Shown here piece by piece: positions 1 to 8,100 of a stretch of 37,131 nt of DNA. Origin of the DNA: Solirubrobacterales bacterium (lineage in GTDB: Bacteria; Actinomycetota; Thermoleophilia; Solirubrobacterales; 70-9). The notes beneath the pieces were generated by a model. That model saw only the letters and a list, made by a program, of their open reading frames with translations. It made no database searches and had not been told where the DNA came from. The position numbers and the translations under genes were made by a program. Numbering within the stretch: the first letter of the stretch is position 1; each line of letters starts with the position of its first letter. The stretch spans positions 1 through 37,131 of the forward strand of contig JAJNAZ010000025.1 of the NCBI GenBank assembly GCA_021155855.1, read 5' to 3'.

Positions 1-100
1 GGAAATCGAAGATCCAGTCCATCGTGTGGCCGGGACCGGCGATGAAGCCGTCAAGCGACATCGCCCTGTTCACGACCACCTTGCCAGTGTCGGTGCTCAT
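1..100 (-). CDS. Dihydrofolate-reductase-fold (RibD C-terminal-like) protein, 5' end only
   Basis: Only the first 33 codons lie in the window; the rest runs off the left edge. The start ATG (bases 98-100) is preceded by a strong ribosome-binding site, GGAAGGAG, about 7 bases upstream, which fixes the start. The N-terminal residues include the MSLDGFIAGP stretch followed by MDW, a signature of the small DHFR-like/RibD C-terminal-domain proteins (YyaP/YwjB type), which are presumed NADPH-dependent reductases. The substrate cannot be told from this fragment. The gene faces away from the mobile-element remnants to its right and looks intact as far as it goes. Confidence 0.75.
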   Translation of the reverse strand, partial: MSTDTGKVVVNRAMSLDGFIAGPGHTMDWIFDF

Positions 101-237
101 AACACGCGCTCCTTCCAGAAGCTTGGGGCCCCGGGCTGAACCATAAGTCCGGGGCGGTGAGCTGGGCGAGGGCGAGACTGAGTGCGGCGAGGGCGATGCC
201 GGTGGGGCGCCCGGGTGACCGGTCCGTCGGCGCGCTC
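101..237. other. Intergenic stretch without a recognised gene
   Basis: This holds the upstream region of the reductase gene (minus strand) and GC-rich sequence leading into the hairpin repeat. Several frames are open by chance, but none has a ribosome-binding site or family-like protein sequence. I see no clear promoter hexamers. Confidence 0.5.
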
Positions 238-303
238 CTGCTTCGCGCGAGAAGTAGCAGCGAGCCCCGCCGCTCCCGCATTCTCTTTAAGCGGGAGCCG
301 CCA
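238..303 (+). repeat. Hairpin repeat, copy 1
   Basis: The copy starts with a CTGCTTCGCGCGAG-like block, continues through CAGCGAGCC and ends in an inverted pair, GCTCCCGC (about 272-279) and GCGGGAGC (about 290-297), around an ATTCTCTTTAA loop. A near-identical segment lies at 34791-34853 in the opposite orientation: the hairpin and loop are almost identical and the flanking 30 bases are clearly related. A looser relative is at 36610-36679. It looks like a dispersed non-coding palindromic repeat (REP/MITE-like). All three copies sit next to broken genes. Confidence 0.7.
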
Positions 304-321
304 GCCGCTCCCGCTTCTCAT

Positions 322-506
322 GGAGGCTGTCGCACAAACCCAAACCGGGCCGATAGGAGCCGATCTCCGCACCGGTTAACAATCCCGGCAACCTTCGGCC
401 TCGTCCACCGCGCGCTCGTCCTGCGGGCCGCCAGCCCACTCGCTCAGTCCCTATCTGAGCCTCGTTAGGGGTGCTTGTCGCCAGGACCCTTTGTGCGACA
501 CCCTCC
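322..506. mobile_element. Transposase-less element bounded by 17-bp inverted repeats
   Basis: The left end, GGAGGCTGTCGCACAAA (322-338), matches the reverse complement of the right end (490-506) at 16 of 17 positions. The roughly 150 bases between them have no credible reading frame. This is the form of a MITE or a solo derivative of an insertion sequence. I see no clear target-site duplication. The left end abuts the hairpin repeat and the right end lies 15 bases from the stop codon of the broken integrase gene. The parent insertion-sequence family cannot be assigned from the ends alone. Confidence 0.55.
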
Positions 507-520
507 AGCGGAGCAGGCAC

Positions 521-860
521 CTACGCGACACCCGCTCGCGCCCGCTCCTCGGCCTCGGCGTGCTGGGCGGTCAGGTAGGCGTCGAGCAGCCCGGCTGCCT
601 CGGCCTCTGAGCCCGGCATCAGGTGCCCGTAGCGGTCGAGCGTGATCCCGATGTTGGCGTGGCCCATGTAGGTCGAGAGGGCCTTCGCGTTCACGCCCCG
701 CGATCATCAGCGAAGCGAAGGTATGCCGGCACTCGTGCAGAGTGATCCGGTCGAGGCCGCCGGCCTCCCAGGCCTTGTCCGCACGCTTTGTGAGCTTGCC
801 CGGATCGAACGGGACGCCGCCGGTGCCGACGTCTCCGGGGGACGCCCGCGTCCAAAGCAG
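521..860 (-). pseudogene. Tyrosine recombinase (phage integrase family), 3' part, frameshifted
   Basis: Read on the minus strand, about 780-700 gives the LHECRHTFASLMIAG block, with the HxxR catalytic pair of tyrosine recombinases. After a one-base shift in the CCCC run at 696-699, the frame continues through YMGHANIGITLDRYGHL, with the GH motif and the nucleophilic Tyr, to a natural TAG at 521-523. Removing one base from that run restores a continuous, family-like C-terminal catalytic domain. The N-terminal arm-binding and core-binding domains are absent, because the homology fades near 850. This is the remains of an integrated element, or possibly an intact 3' end with a sequencing error plus a real 5' truncation. 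Confidence 0.8.
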
Positions 861-965
861 GCGGTCGCCGACGCACTTTATGTCTCGCTCTCGACCGCCG
901 GTCGACTGATCGCGGCCGCCCGGGATGCGGGCGAGCTTGAGCCAGCGGCGACCGGCTCGAGCTAG
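846..965 (+). pseudogene. Helix-turn-helix protein, C-terminal remnant
   Basis: The plus-strand frame ending at TAG (963-965) encodes about 40 residues. They include AVADALYVSLSTAG followed by RLIAAARDAGEL, which reads like a recognition helix-turn-helix as seen in small regulators next to actinobacterial integrases. Codon third positions are strongly G/C, as in real genes of the window. No start codon or N-terminal half is present, and the frame runs leftward into antisense integrase sequence. I therefore interpret it as a fragment joined to the integrase remnant by deletion. The assignment is tentative. Confidence 0.35.
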
Positions 966-1177
966 TAGCTACTCGCGACGTCCGTCGCGATCATCTGCTC
1001 GCGGCCGCGCGGGTTGTGCGTTTGGAGGCACAGGCGGTGATCGCGATAGCCGGTGAAAGCGTCCCGCGCGGGACAATGGCGGGACAATGAACACCCCAGC
1101 GGAGCGGTTTCTAACGGTTGTCAGCTGTCCCAAAACCGCTTAGCAGAGCGAAACTTCGCTTTCTGAAGCCACGTAAG
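966..1177. other. Gap with a possible gene remnant and a short direct repeat
   Basis: The minus strand carries an open stretch (about 962-1070, ending in TAG at 962-964) that translates to HRLCLQTHNPRGREQMIAT plus a few residues, with coding-like third positions but no start. It may be the tail of another lost element gene. Two CGGGACAATG units in tandem (about 1069-1089) are also visible. Nothing else is recognisable before the Rrf2 gene. Confidence 0.3.
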
Positions 1178-1576
1178 CTAGATGTAGTACATCCCCGCGC
1201 CCCCCTCGGCGGCCTGTCGGCGGGCGATGTCGGCGATCGTGGTCGAGGCGAAGACGCCGCGAAGCGCCTGCACGCCCTCGAGCCAGATGCCCCCCGCCTC
1301 GTCGGCCTCCTGGCCGACCTTGCCGTCGAGCGCCTGCACGACTTCGAGCACGGTGATCTCCTCGGCCGGGCGGGCGAGCGTGTAGCCGCCCTTGACGCCG
1401 CGCTGGCTCTGCAGCAGGCCGTCGCGGCGCAGGGTGGAGAAGAGCTGCTCGAGGAACTGGACCGGCATCGCGCGGCGCTCGGCGATCTGGGCGATCGGGA
1501 CCGGAGCCGGGCCCGAGCGGGCGAGCTCCGCCATCGCGACGACGGCGTATCGCGACTTCGAGGTGACGGAGATCAC
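1178..1576 (-). CDS. Rrf2 family transcriptional regulator
   Basis: A 132-residue protein of normal Rrf2 length. The N-terminal winged helix-turn-helix spans about residues 5-65 (SKSRYAVVAMAELA, then PVQFLEQLFSTLRRDGLLQS and RGVKGGYTLARP), and the C-terminal end is the typical MYYI. Rrf2 proteins control iron-sulfur biogenesis, cysteine metabolism or nitrosative-stress genes. This one has no cysteine at all, so it cannot bind an Fe-S cluster as IscR or NsrR do, and is closer in that respect to CymR-type members. The start is a GTG (1574-1576). A TACAAC -10 element lies only 6 bases upstream, so the mRNA may be leaderless. It diverges from the response-regulator gene. No cysteine desulfurase gene is nearby. 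Confidence 0.9.
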   Translation of the reverse strand: MISVTSKSRYAVVAMAELARSGPAPVPIAQIAERRAMPVQFLEQLFSTLRRDGLLQSQRGVKGGYTLARPAEEITVLEVVQALDGKVGQEADEAGGIWLEGVQALRGVFASTTIADIARRQAAEGGAGMYYI

Positions 1577-1681
1577 GCGACTGTTGTAGCGGATGCCGAA
1601 ACGAAAAACGCGCTCGTACCGAGGCCGGGCCGGTCGCTCTCACTGGACCCGGTTAGGATGGCCGCGGCCGTCGGGTTTCGA

Positions 1682-1698
1682 CCGAACGAGTCGTTCGG
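1682..1698. promoter_or_regulatory. 17-bp perfect palindrome between two divergent regulator genes
   Basis: CCGAACGA-G-TCGTTCGG is an exact 8-base inverted repeat around one central base. It lies in the 177-base intergenic region between the divergent Rrf2 and LuxR-type regulator genes. Its symmetry and size fit a dimeric regulator site. Which of the two regulators binds is unknown. Confidence 0.45.
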
Positions 1699-1753
1699 AA
1701 CGGCGACCGAGAGCGTCCCGGGGCCGCGAGGTCCCGTTGTCGGGGCACATGGA

Positions 1754-2368
1754 GTGAACGAGGAACGGCGCTGCCTGGTGATCGATGCGCACCCAACCAT
1801 CCGGCTGGGGGTGCGGAGGCTGCTCGCGGACCGCTACGAGGTCGAGGAGGCTGAGGACGGCCAGGGCGCGCTCGAGATGATGACCTCGCTCGGCGACTTC
1901 GACGTCGCGATCGTCGAGCTCGCGCCGACCCAGAACCGCGGCCAGCACGGGCTGATCGGGATTCCGGCGATCCGTGCCCTGCGCAAAGCCCGGCCGGGCC
2001 TCGGAATCGTCGCCCACGGGCGCCGGCCCGAGCGCCAGGCGGCGAATCGCGCGCTGGACGCGGGCGCCAGCGCCTACGTCGCCAAGAGCTCGCCGACCGA
2101 GTCGTTGGCTCAGGCGGTCGACGCCGCCGCCGAGGCGGAGAGGTTCGTCGATCCCGCGGCGAGCAAGCGGGCGCGGACGATCACCAAGCGCCAGCGCGAG
2201 ATCCTTCAACACTACGCGGACGGTCTCTCGACCACCACGGTTGCGAAGCGGCTCGGGCTCGGCACCGAGACCGTCCGCACCCACACAAAGGCGCTGCTCT
2301 CGCGCCTCGGCGCCCGCGACCGCACCCACGCGGTCGCAATCGGGCTGCGCAACTCCCTGATCGAATAG
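1754..2368 (+). CDS. LuxR-type response regulator with non-canonical receiver
   Basis: About 204 residues from the chosen GTG (1754); the frame is open further upstream, so an ATG near 1659 is possible. The N-terminal receiver domain (residues about 6-120) keeps the conserved Lys (AYVAKSSP, residue 111) and one acidic-pocket Asp (D11). The usual second acid is Ala12, and the phosphoacceptor position is Glu55 (DVAIVELAP) instead of Asp. The C-terminal LuxR/GerE helix-turn-helix (about 140-200) is complete (ITKRQREILQHYADG, then VAKRLGLGTETVRTHTKALLSRLG). Glu at the phosphosite suggests a constitutively active or phosphorylation-independent regulator. No sensor kinase is adjacent. The gene converges with gltX over a hairpin. 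Confidence 0.88.
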   Translation: MNEERRCLVIDAHPTIRLGVRRLLADRYEVEEAEDGQGALEMMTSLGDFDVAIVELAPTQNRGQHGLIGIPAIRALRKARPGLGIVAHGRRPERQAANRALDAGASAYVAKSSPTESLAQAVDAAAEAERFVDPAASKRARTITKRQREILQHYADGLSTTTVAKRLGLGTETVRTHTKALLSRLGARDRTHAVAIGLRNSLIE

Positions 2369-2384
2369 CGCCGGGAACGGCGCT
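2367..2384. terminator. Bidirectional hairpin between convergent genes
   Basis: AGCGCCG-GGAA-CGGCGCT forms a perfect 7-bp stem with a GNRA-type loop and includes the last bases of the regulator's stop codon and of gltX's stop codon. No T-run follows on either side, as is common for actinobacterial terminators. Confidence 0.5.
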
Positions 2385-3778
2385 CAGCCAGAGTCGGAAC
2401 GATCGCGCAGGCGCTCGACCGCCGCTTCGACGCGCTCGAGCGCGCGCTGGCGGCCGAGCGCGGCCAGCGAGTCGAAGATCCCAGGCGACACGGTGGTGCC
2501 GGTGATTGCGACGCGCAGCGGCTGATAGACGTCCCTCGCCTTCACCCCGAGTCGCTCCACCAGCGCCGACAGCTCCGCCTCGAGGGTGGTCGAATCGAAC
2601 GGCTCGGCGGTGCGCAGCGCCTCGAGCGCCGCTTCCAGGTTCGGGCCCGCCCCGTCGCGCATCACCTTGCTCCATGCCTTCGGGTCCTCGAGCGGCGGCT
2701 CGAACAGGAATCGCACCAGCGGCCAGAGCTCGCTCAGCGTCTGCGCCTTCTCCTGGGCGATCGCGCAGGCCGCGCGCAGCCGCTCGCGATCGCCCGGCAC
2801 CTCGGGATGGCCCTCGCGCTCGAGCTGCGCGGCGGCCGCCTCGACGTAGGCGTCGAGCGGCATCTCGCGCATGAAGCGCCCGTTGAGCCAGCGCAGCTTG
2901 CGCTCGTCGAACACCGCCGAGGCCCTGCCGACGCGTTCGATCGAGAAGCGCTCGATCAGCTCCGAGGTCGGCATGAACGTGGTGTCGTCGTCGGCGCCCC
3001 AGCCAAGCAGGGCGAGGTAATTGCGGACCGCCGCCGGCAGATATCCGGCCTCGCGCAGTTCCTGGACCGAGGCGGCGCCGTGGCGCTTGGAGAGCTTCTT
3101 GCCGTCGGGCCCGTGCAGCAGCGGCAGGTGCGCGTAGCGCGGCGGCTCGCACCTGAGCGCTCGCAGCACCAGCAGCTGCTTCGGAGTGTTTGAGAGATGG
3201 TCGTCACCGCGGATCACGTCGCTGATCCGCATCTCGGCGTCGTCGACGGCGACGGCGAAGTTGTAGAGCGGGGTCCCGTCCCCGCGAGCGATCACAAAAT
3301 CGTCCTGGAGCCGGTTCTCGAATCTCACCGGGCCGCGGATCAGATCGTCGACGACCGTCTCTCCTGCGTTCGGCACCCGAAGCCGGATCGCCGCCCCCTC
3401 CCCCGGTCTCGGCTCGCCACGGTAGCCGGCGTTGCCATGCGCCCGCTTGAACGCGCGCACGTCCTCGGAGGTCGCGGTGTCGGGGTAGGCCGCCCCCGCC
3501 TCGACCAGCTCGGCAATCCGCGCCCTGTGGCGGTCGGAGCGCTCGGCCTGGCTCAGTGGGCCCTCGTCCCAGTCGAGCTCGAGCCAAGCGAGCGCCTCGA
3601 GGATCTGCGCGACGTTCTCGGGCGTCGAGCGCTCACGATCGGTGTCCTCGATCCGCAACACCATCGTCCCACCCGATCCTCGCGCCAGAAGCCAGTTGTA
3701 GAGTGCGGTGCGGGCCCCACCAATGTGAAGGACGCCGGTCGGCGACGGGGCGAAGCGGACTCTCGGGGACTGGTTCAT
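2384..3778 (-). CDS. gltX: Glutamyl-tRNA synthetase
   Basis: Class I synthetase that charges tRNA-Glu (and possibly tRNA-Gln, for later amidation) in the cytoplasm. The 464-residue product has the HIGH-type motif HIGG at residues 18-21 within APSPTGVLHIGG, and the KMSKS-type loop KKLSKR at 227-232. The C-terminal anticodon-binding region ends with YQPLRVAITGTTVSPGIFDSL, typical of the family. Cysteines of the zinc-binding insertion found in some bacterial GluRS are absent (YPDTATSED region). The start is taken at ATG 3776-3778 by family alignment. An in-frame ATG seven codons upstream would make it overlap the divergent nfo gene. The downstream end converges with the response regulator. Confidence 0.95.
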   Translation of the reverse strand: MNQSPRVRFAPSPTGVLHIGGARTALYNWLLARGSGGTMVLRIEDTDRERSTPENVAQILEALAWLELDWDEGPLSQAERSDRHRARIAELVEAGAAYPDTATSEDVRAFKRAHGNAGYRGEPRPGEGAAIRLRVPNAGETVVDDLIRGPVRFENRLQDDFVIARGDGTPLYNFAVAVDDAEMRISDVIRGDDHLSNTPKQLLVLRALRCEPPRYAHLPLLHGPDGKKLSKRHGAASVQELREAGYLPAAVRNYLALLGWGADDDTTFMPTSELIERFSIERVGRASAVFDERKLRWLNGRFMREMPLDAYVEAAAAQLEREGHPEVPGDRERLRAACAIAQEKAQTLSELWPLVRFLFEPPLEDPKAWSKVMRDGAGPNLEAALEALRTAEPFDSTTLEAELSALVERLGVKARDVYQPLRVAITGTTVSPGIFDSLAALGRQRALERVEAAVERLRDRSDSG

Positions 3779-3781
3779 CAC

Positions 3782-4648
3782 TTGCTGATCGGCGCGCATG
3801 TTTCCACAGCCGGCGGGCTCACGAAGGCGGTCGAGCGGGGAACCGAGCTTGGCTGCGACGCGATCCAGATTTTCAATCAGAGCCCGCGGATGTGGCGGCC
3901 GACCGCGTATACGGACGGGGACTTCGCCGAGTTTCGCGACGCGATCGGCGGCTCGGCGCTCGCGGCGGTCACCATCCACGCCGTGTACCTGATCAATGGC
4001 GCCTCGCGGGAGCGCGAGATCCGCGCCAAGTCGATCGCCTCGCTCACCCACGCGTTGCGCGTCGGCGACGGAATCGGAGCCGAGGGCGTCGTCCTTCACG
4101 CCGGCGCCCGGAAAGGCGAGCCATTGGCCGCGTCGATGAAGCGCGCCGCGAAGGCGATCGCCGCCGCGCTCGCCGAGTCCGAGGTCTGCGCGGTGCTGCT
4201 CGAGAACACGGCCGGGACGCAGGGACCGCTGGGGCGCGACTTCGACGAGCTCGCCCGCCTGCTGGAGCTGCTCGACCGCGATCGGAGGGTGGGGATCTGC
4301 CTCGATTCATGTCACCTGCTGGCGTCCGGGTACGAGATCCGTACGCCGGAGGCGCTGGACCTCGTGCTCGCGGAGTTCGACGCCAAGGTGGGCCTCGAGC
4401 GCCTGCGCTGCCTGCACCTCAACGATTCGCAGATCCCGCTGGGCGGAAACCGCGACCGCCACGCGAATCTGGGCGCCGGTGAGATCGGCGAGCGCGGTCT
4501 CGCCGTCTTCCTCTCCGAGCCGCGCTTCGAAGAGCTACCGGTCCTGATCGAGACCGGCGGCGAGGACGGCGCGCCCGTGGCGGAGGACATCGAGCACGCC
4601 CGCCGGCTGCGCGAGCAGGGGCTCGCGGCCCGGCGCAAGACGCCCTAG
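3782..4648 (+). CDS. nfo: Endonuclease IV (AP endonuclease, base-excision repair)
   Basis: Zn-dependent TIM-barrel nuclease that incises DNA 5' of abasic sites. The 288-residue product begins IGAHVSTAGGL and contains the metal-ligand blocks in order: TIHAVYLIN, VLHAGA, VLLENTAG, ICLDSCHLLASGY, LHLNDSQIPLGGNRDRHANLG and PVLIETGG. All the His, Asp and Glu ligands of the family appear present. The best start is TTG at 3782, since no ATG or GTG fits the conserved N-terminus. It lies only 3 bases from the gltX start on the other strand. The stop overlaps the stop of the cysteine-rich gene in a shared CTAG. Confidence 0.95.
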   Translation: MLIGAHVSTAGGLTKAVERGTELGCDAIQIFNQSPRMWRPTAYTDGDFAEFRDAIGGSALAAVTIHAVYLINGASREREIRAKSIASLTHALRVGDGIGAEGVVLHAGARKGEPLAASMKRAAKAIAAALAESEVCAVLLENTAGTQGPLGRDFDELARLLELLDRDRRVGICLDSCHLLASGYEIRTPEALDLVLAEFDAKVGLERLRCLHLNDSQIPLGGNRDRHANLGAGEIGERGLAVFLSEPRFEELPVLIETGGEDGAPVAEDIEHARRLREQGLAARRKTP

Positions 4649-5043
4649 CTCAGCGCATTGCGGAGGTCGAAGGCGCGGATGCCCTCGGGGCCCCGATCGG
4701 TGCAGTCGAAAAAACGCGGGTTGACGCAGTCGTAGGCCGGCCCGACGCCCTCGTAGCAGGGCTCGACGCTGAACTGGCACTGGGGCAGCGCCTCGCCGGT
4801 CATCTTGATTCCGCCGAAGCCGCCGCTCGCCTCGGCGAGCTCGAACATGTCGACGTCGATCTCGGCCCGAAACACCTTGCGCAGGCAGCCCATGTAGCGG
4901 CCGCCGGTGAGTTGCTCCTCGTAGCTGTAGAGGTAGCGGCAGCCGAGCTCGATGCAGCCGCGCGGCTCGATCAGCTTGTCGCAGAAGGTACGGCAGCGCC
5001 GGCACTCTCCGGACTGGGTCTGGGCTCGCTCAGCGGTTGCCAC
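4645..5043 (-). CDS. Conserved cysteine-rich protein of unknown function
   Basis: A 132-residue soluble protein with ten cysteines, at residues 14, 17, 21, 30, 35, 53, 89, 96, 106 and 114. The N-terminal CxxCxxxC cluster (ECRRCRTFCDKL) is followed by RGCIELGCRYLYSYE, and later by a DCVNPRFFDCTDRGPEG pair. The spacing suggests binding of zinc or an Fe-S cluster, but I do not recognise a named family or reaction. The start is GTG 5041-5043. A -10 element (TAGACT) and a -35 (TTGGCG) are placed so that transcription would start at or near the GTG. The gene converges with nfo, the two stop codons overlapping, and lies 113 bases downstream of dnaE on the same strand. Confidence 0.75.
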   Translation of the reverse strand: MATAERAQTQSGECRRCRTFCDKLIEPRGCIELGCRYLYSYEEQLTGGRYMGCLRKVFRAEIDVDMFELAEASGGFGGIKMTGEALPQCQFSVEPCYEGVGPAYDCVNPRFFDCTDRGPEGIRAFDLRNALS

Positions 5044-5049
5044 GTGGAA

Positions 5050-5077
5050 AGTCTACGCCGTGAGCGGGGAGCGCCAA
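5050..5077 (-). promoter_or_regulatory. Candidate sigma-70-type promoter of the cysteine-rich gene
   Basis: On the minus strand TTGGCG (5072-5077), a 16-base spacer and TAGACT (5050-5055) match housekeeping hexamers well. The start codon begins 7 bases after the -10 box, implying a leaderless mRNA. Confidence 0.45.
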
Positions 5078-5156
5078 GCCGGGCAAGGAAGCAGCGAGCG
5101 TGGCGTGCTCTGCACGCGAGCGAGCGATGACGCCGCCCGTCGCCGGCGATCGCCGC

Positions 5157-8100
5157 TCACGCGGCGAGAGCCGCGGGGCCGAGGAGCTGATCGATCTCGG
5201 CCCGCAACGCCGGCGAGGCGCAGACACGGTAACCGGTGCCGAAGCGCAACCTGCGGAGGCCCACGCGGGTGCGCATCTCGAGCAGCACCTCGCTGTCGCC
5301 GGGGAAGGTCTCGAAGACGGACTTGAGCTCGTCGACCAGCCCGGCGCCGAGTTCGGCGGCGTTGATCCGCAGCACCAGGGGGCCGGTCGCCGCGTTCGCC
5401 TTCTCCCGCGCCGCCGCGAGCTCGTCCGCGCCCGGCTCGAAGCGCTCGGCCTCCTGCACCACCAGGCTCATGTCGCCGCGACCCTTGTGGTCGACGCGCC
5501 CGCGGACGACGACCACGCGGTCGACCTCGAGCACCGCGGCGGCCTCGCCCGCCGCGTCGCGGACGAAGAGCTCGAGCCCGCCCTCAAGGTCGTCCAGGGT
5601 GGCGAACATGACGAATCCTCCGCTGCGTGTGCGCACCTTCTTCGCCTCGCTGACGATCCCGCCGACCGTCACCCAGGAGCCGTCCTCGAGCTCGCCGACC
5701 GCCGTCAGCGAGCGCTCGACCCGTGCGCGGAGCGCGTCGCGGACCTCGCTCAACGGGTGCGCCGAGAGGAAGGTCCCCAGGGTCTCCTTCTCCAGCCGCA
5801 AGCGCTCGCGCTGGTCGAACTCCCCCTCGGGCACCCGCGGGTGACGCGGCGGCGCCAGGCCCCCGGAGGGACCCTGAGGCCCGGCGTCACCGGCCTCGAG
5901 GTCGAAGATCGAGCCCTGGCCGCGGCGCGAGTCCTCCTGGTGCTTCTGGCCCGCCGACTGCGCCTGGGCGAGCACCTCGAGCATCCCCCGCCGGGTGGCG
6001 CCGGTGGAGTCGAGCGCGCCGCACTTGACCAGGCACTCGATCGCGCGCTTGTTGACCGTCCGCGAGTCGACTCGGTCGCAGAAGTCCCAGATCGACTCGA
6101 ACCGCCCGCCCGATTCACGCGCGGCGATGATCGTCTCGACCGCGGCGTGGCCGACGTTCTTGACCGCGTCGAGGCCGAACCGGATCGAGTTCCCGGCGAC
6201 GACAAACCCGTGCTCGGAGGAGTTGACATCCGGGGGCAGCACCTCGATCCCCATCGCCTCACAGCGGTTGACGAAGAACGGCACCTTGTCCTTGGTCGAC
6301 ATCACCGACGAGATCACCGCCGCCATGTACTCGGCCGGGTAGTTCGCCTTCAGGTAGGCCGTGCGGTAGGCGATCAGCGCGTAGCACGCGGCGTGACTGC
6401 GGTTGAAGCTGTAATCGGCCGCGGCGGTCATCAGCGACCACAGGTCCCGGGCCACGCCGGGCTGGGTGCCCGAAGAGGCGAGCCCGGCGAGGAACTGGCT
6501 TTCCATGGTCGCCATCAGGTCGCGCTTCTTCTTCCCCACCGCCTTGCGCAGGTCGTCCGCCTCGGCGGGGCTGAAGCCGGCCATCTGCTTGGCGATCTCC
6601 ATCAGTTGCTCCTGGTATATGCAGCAGCCGTAGGTGGTCTCGGTGATCGCCCGTAGGCGGTCGTCGGCGTAGGTGACCGAGCTCGGGTCGCGCTTGCCCC
6701 GCGCGTAGTCGTCGATGTAGCGCATTGCCCCCGGCCGGTAGAGGGAGACGAGCGCGACGATGTCCTGGAACTCGGTCGGCCTGACCTTGCGCAGGGCGTC
6801 TCGCATCCCTTCCGACTCGAGCTGGAAGACGCCGATCGAGTCACCTCGGGCGAGCATCTCGAAGCTGCGCGGATCGTCCATCGGGATCGCCTCGATGTCG
6901 AGCTCTGCCCCGCGCGAGCGTCGAATGATCTCGACCGCGTCCTCGATCACGTCGAGGTTGCGAAGGCCGAGGAAGTCCATCTTCAGCAGCCCGATCTCCT
7001 CGATCGGGCCCATCGAGTACTGGGTGACGATCTTGTAGGAGCGCTCGGGCCTGCCGCTGCCGTTGCCGTTGCCGTTCGAGGCGGCGCCGCCGCTGCGATC
7101 CTCCGCGAGCTGCAGCGGGACGATCTCGTTCAGAGGCCGGTCTGCGATCACCACAGCCGCCGCGTGGATCGAGTTGTTGCGGACGATCCCCTCGAGTCCC
7201 TTGGCGACGTCGACGATCCGGCGGACGTCGGCGTCCGCGTCATAGGTTCTGCGCAGGTCCTGACCCTGGCGCAGGCAGTCCTCGAAGCTCGGGCTGCGCC
7301 CCATGATCGGCTCCGGGATCAGCTTCGCGGCCCGATCGCCGGTGCCGTAGTCATATCCGAGCACCCGTGCGGCGTCGCGGGTGGCCGCCCGCGGGGCCAT
7401 CTTGCCGAAGGTGATGATCTGGGCCACCGATTCGCGGCCGTATTTCTCCTGCACGTAGCGAATTACGCGCTCGCGGCCGCGAACCGAGAAGTCGATGTCG
7501 ATGTCGGGCATCGATTTGCGCGCCGGGTTGAGGAAGCGCTCGAACAGCAGGTCGTTGGCGAGCGGGTCCAGGTCGGTGATGTTGAGCGCGTAGGCGACGA
7601 TCGAGCCGGCCGCCGAGCCGCGCCCGGGCCCGACCGCGATCCCGCTCTCCTTCGCGTAGCGGACGAAGTCCCAGACGATGAGGAAGTAGGAGTCGAAGCC
7701 CATCTCGCCGATCACCCCGAGCTCGAAGTCGAGCCGCTCGGCCGCGGCGGCCGGCGGTGGGTCGCCATAGCGACGGGCGAGACCCTCGCGGGCGAGGCGG
7801 CGCAGCATCTCCCGCGGCTCCTCGCCCTCGGGGGTGGGAAAGCGCGGCAGCAGCAGCTTGCCGAGCTCGAGCTCGAGCTCGCAGCGAGCGGCGATCTCGA
7901 GTGTCGTCGGGACCGCCTCGGGCCAGTCGGCGAACGCCCCCTCCATCTCCGCGGCGCTCTTGAGGAAGAACTCGTTGGTGTCGAAAGTAAGCTTCGGCTG
8001 CTCGAGCGTCGACTTGGTCTGCACGCAGAGCAGCGCCGCGTGGTTGTCGTAGTCCTCACGGCGCAGGTAGTGGACGTCTGCGGTGGCGACCAGCGGCCGG

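Noticed and set aside
1118-1753. N-terminal extension of the response regulator to 416 residues
   Set aside because: The upstream part is antisense to the Rrf2 gene and has no receiver-like or other domain. The receiver begins just after the GTG at 1754.
5100-6656. Long plus-strand open frame (518 codons) opposite dnaE
   Set aside because: Antisense shadow of dnaE. Codon bias and conserved motifs belong to the minus strand; the product is His/Arg/Asp-rich without any family resemblance.
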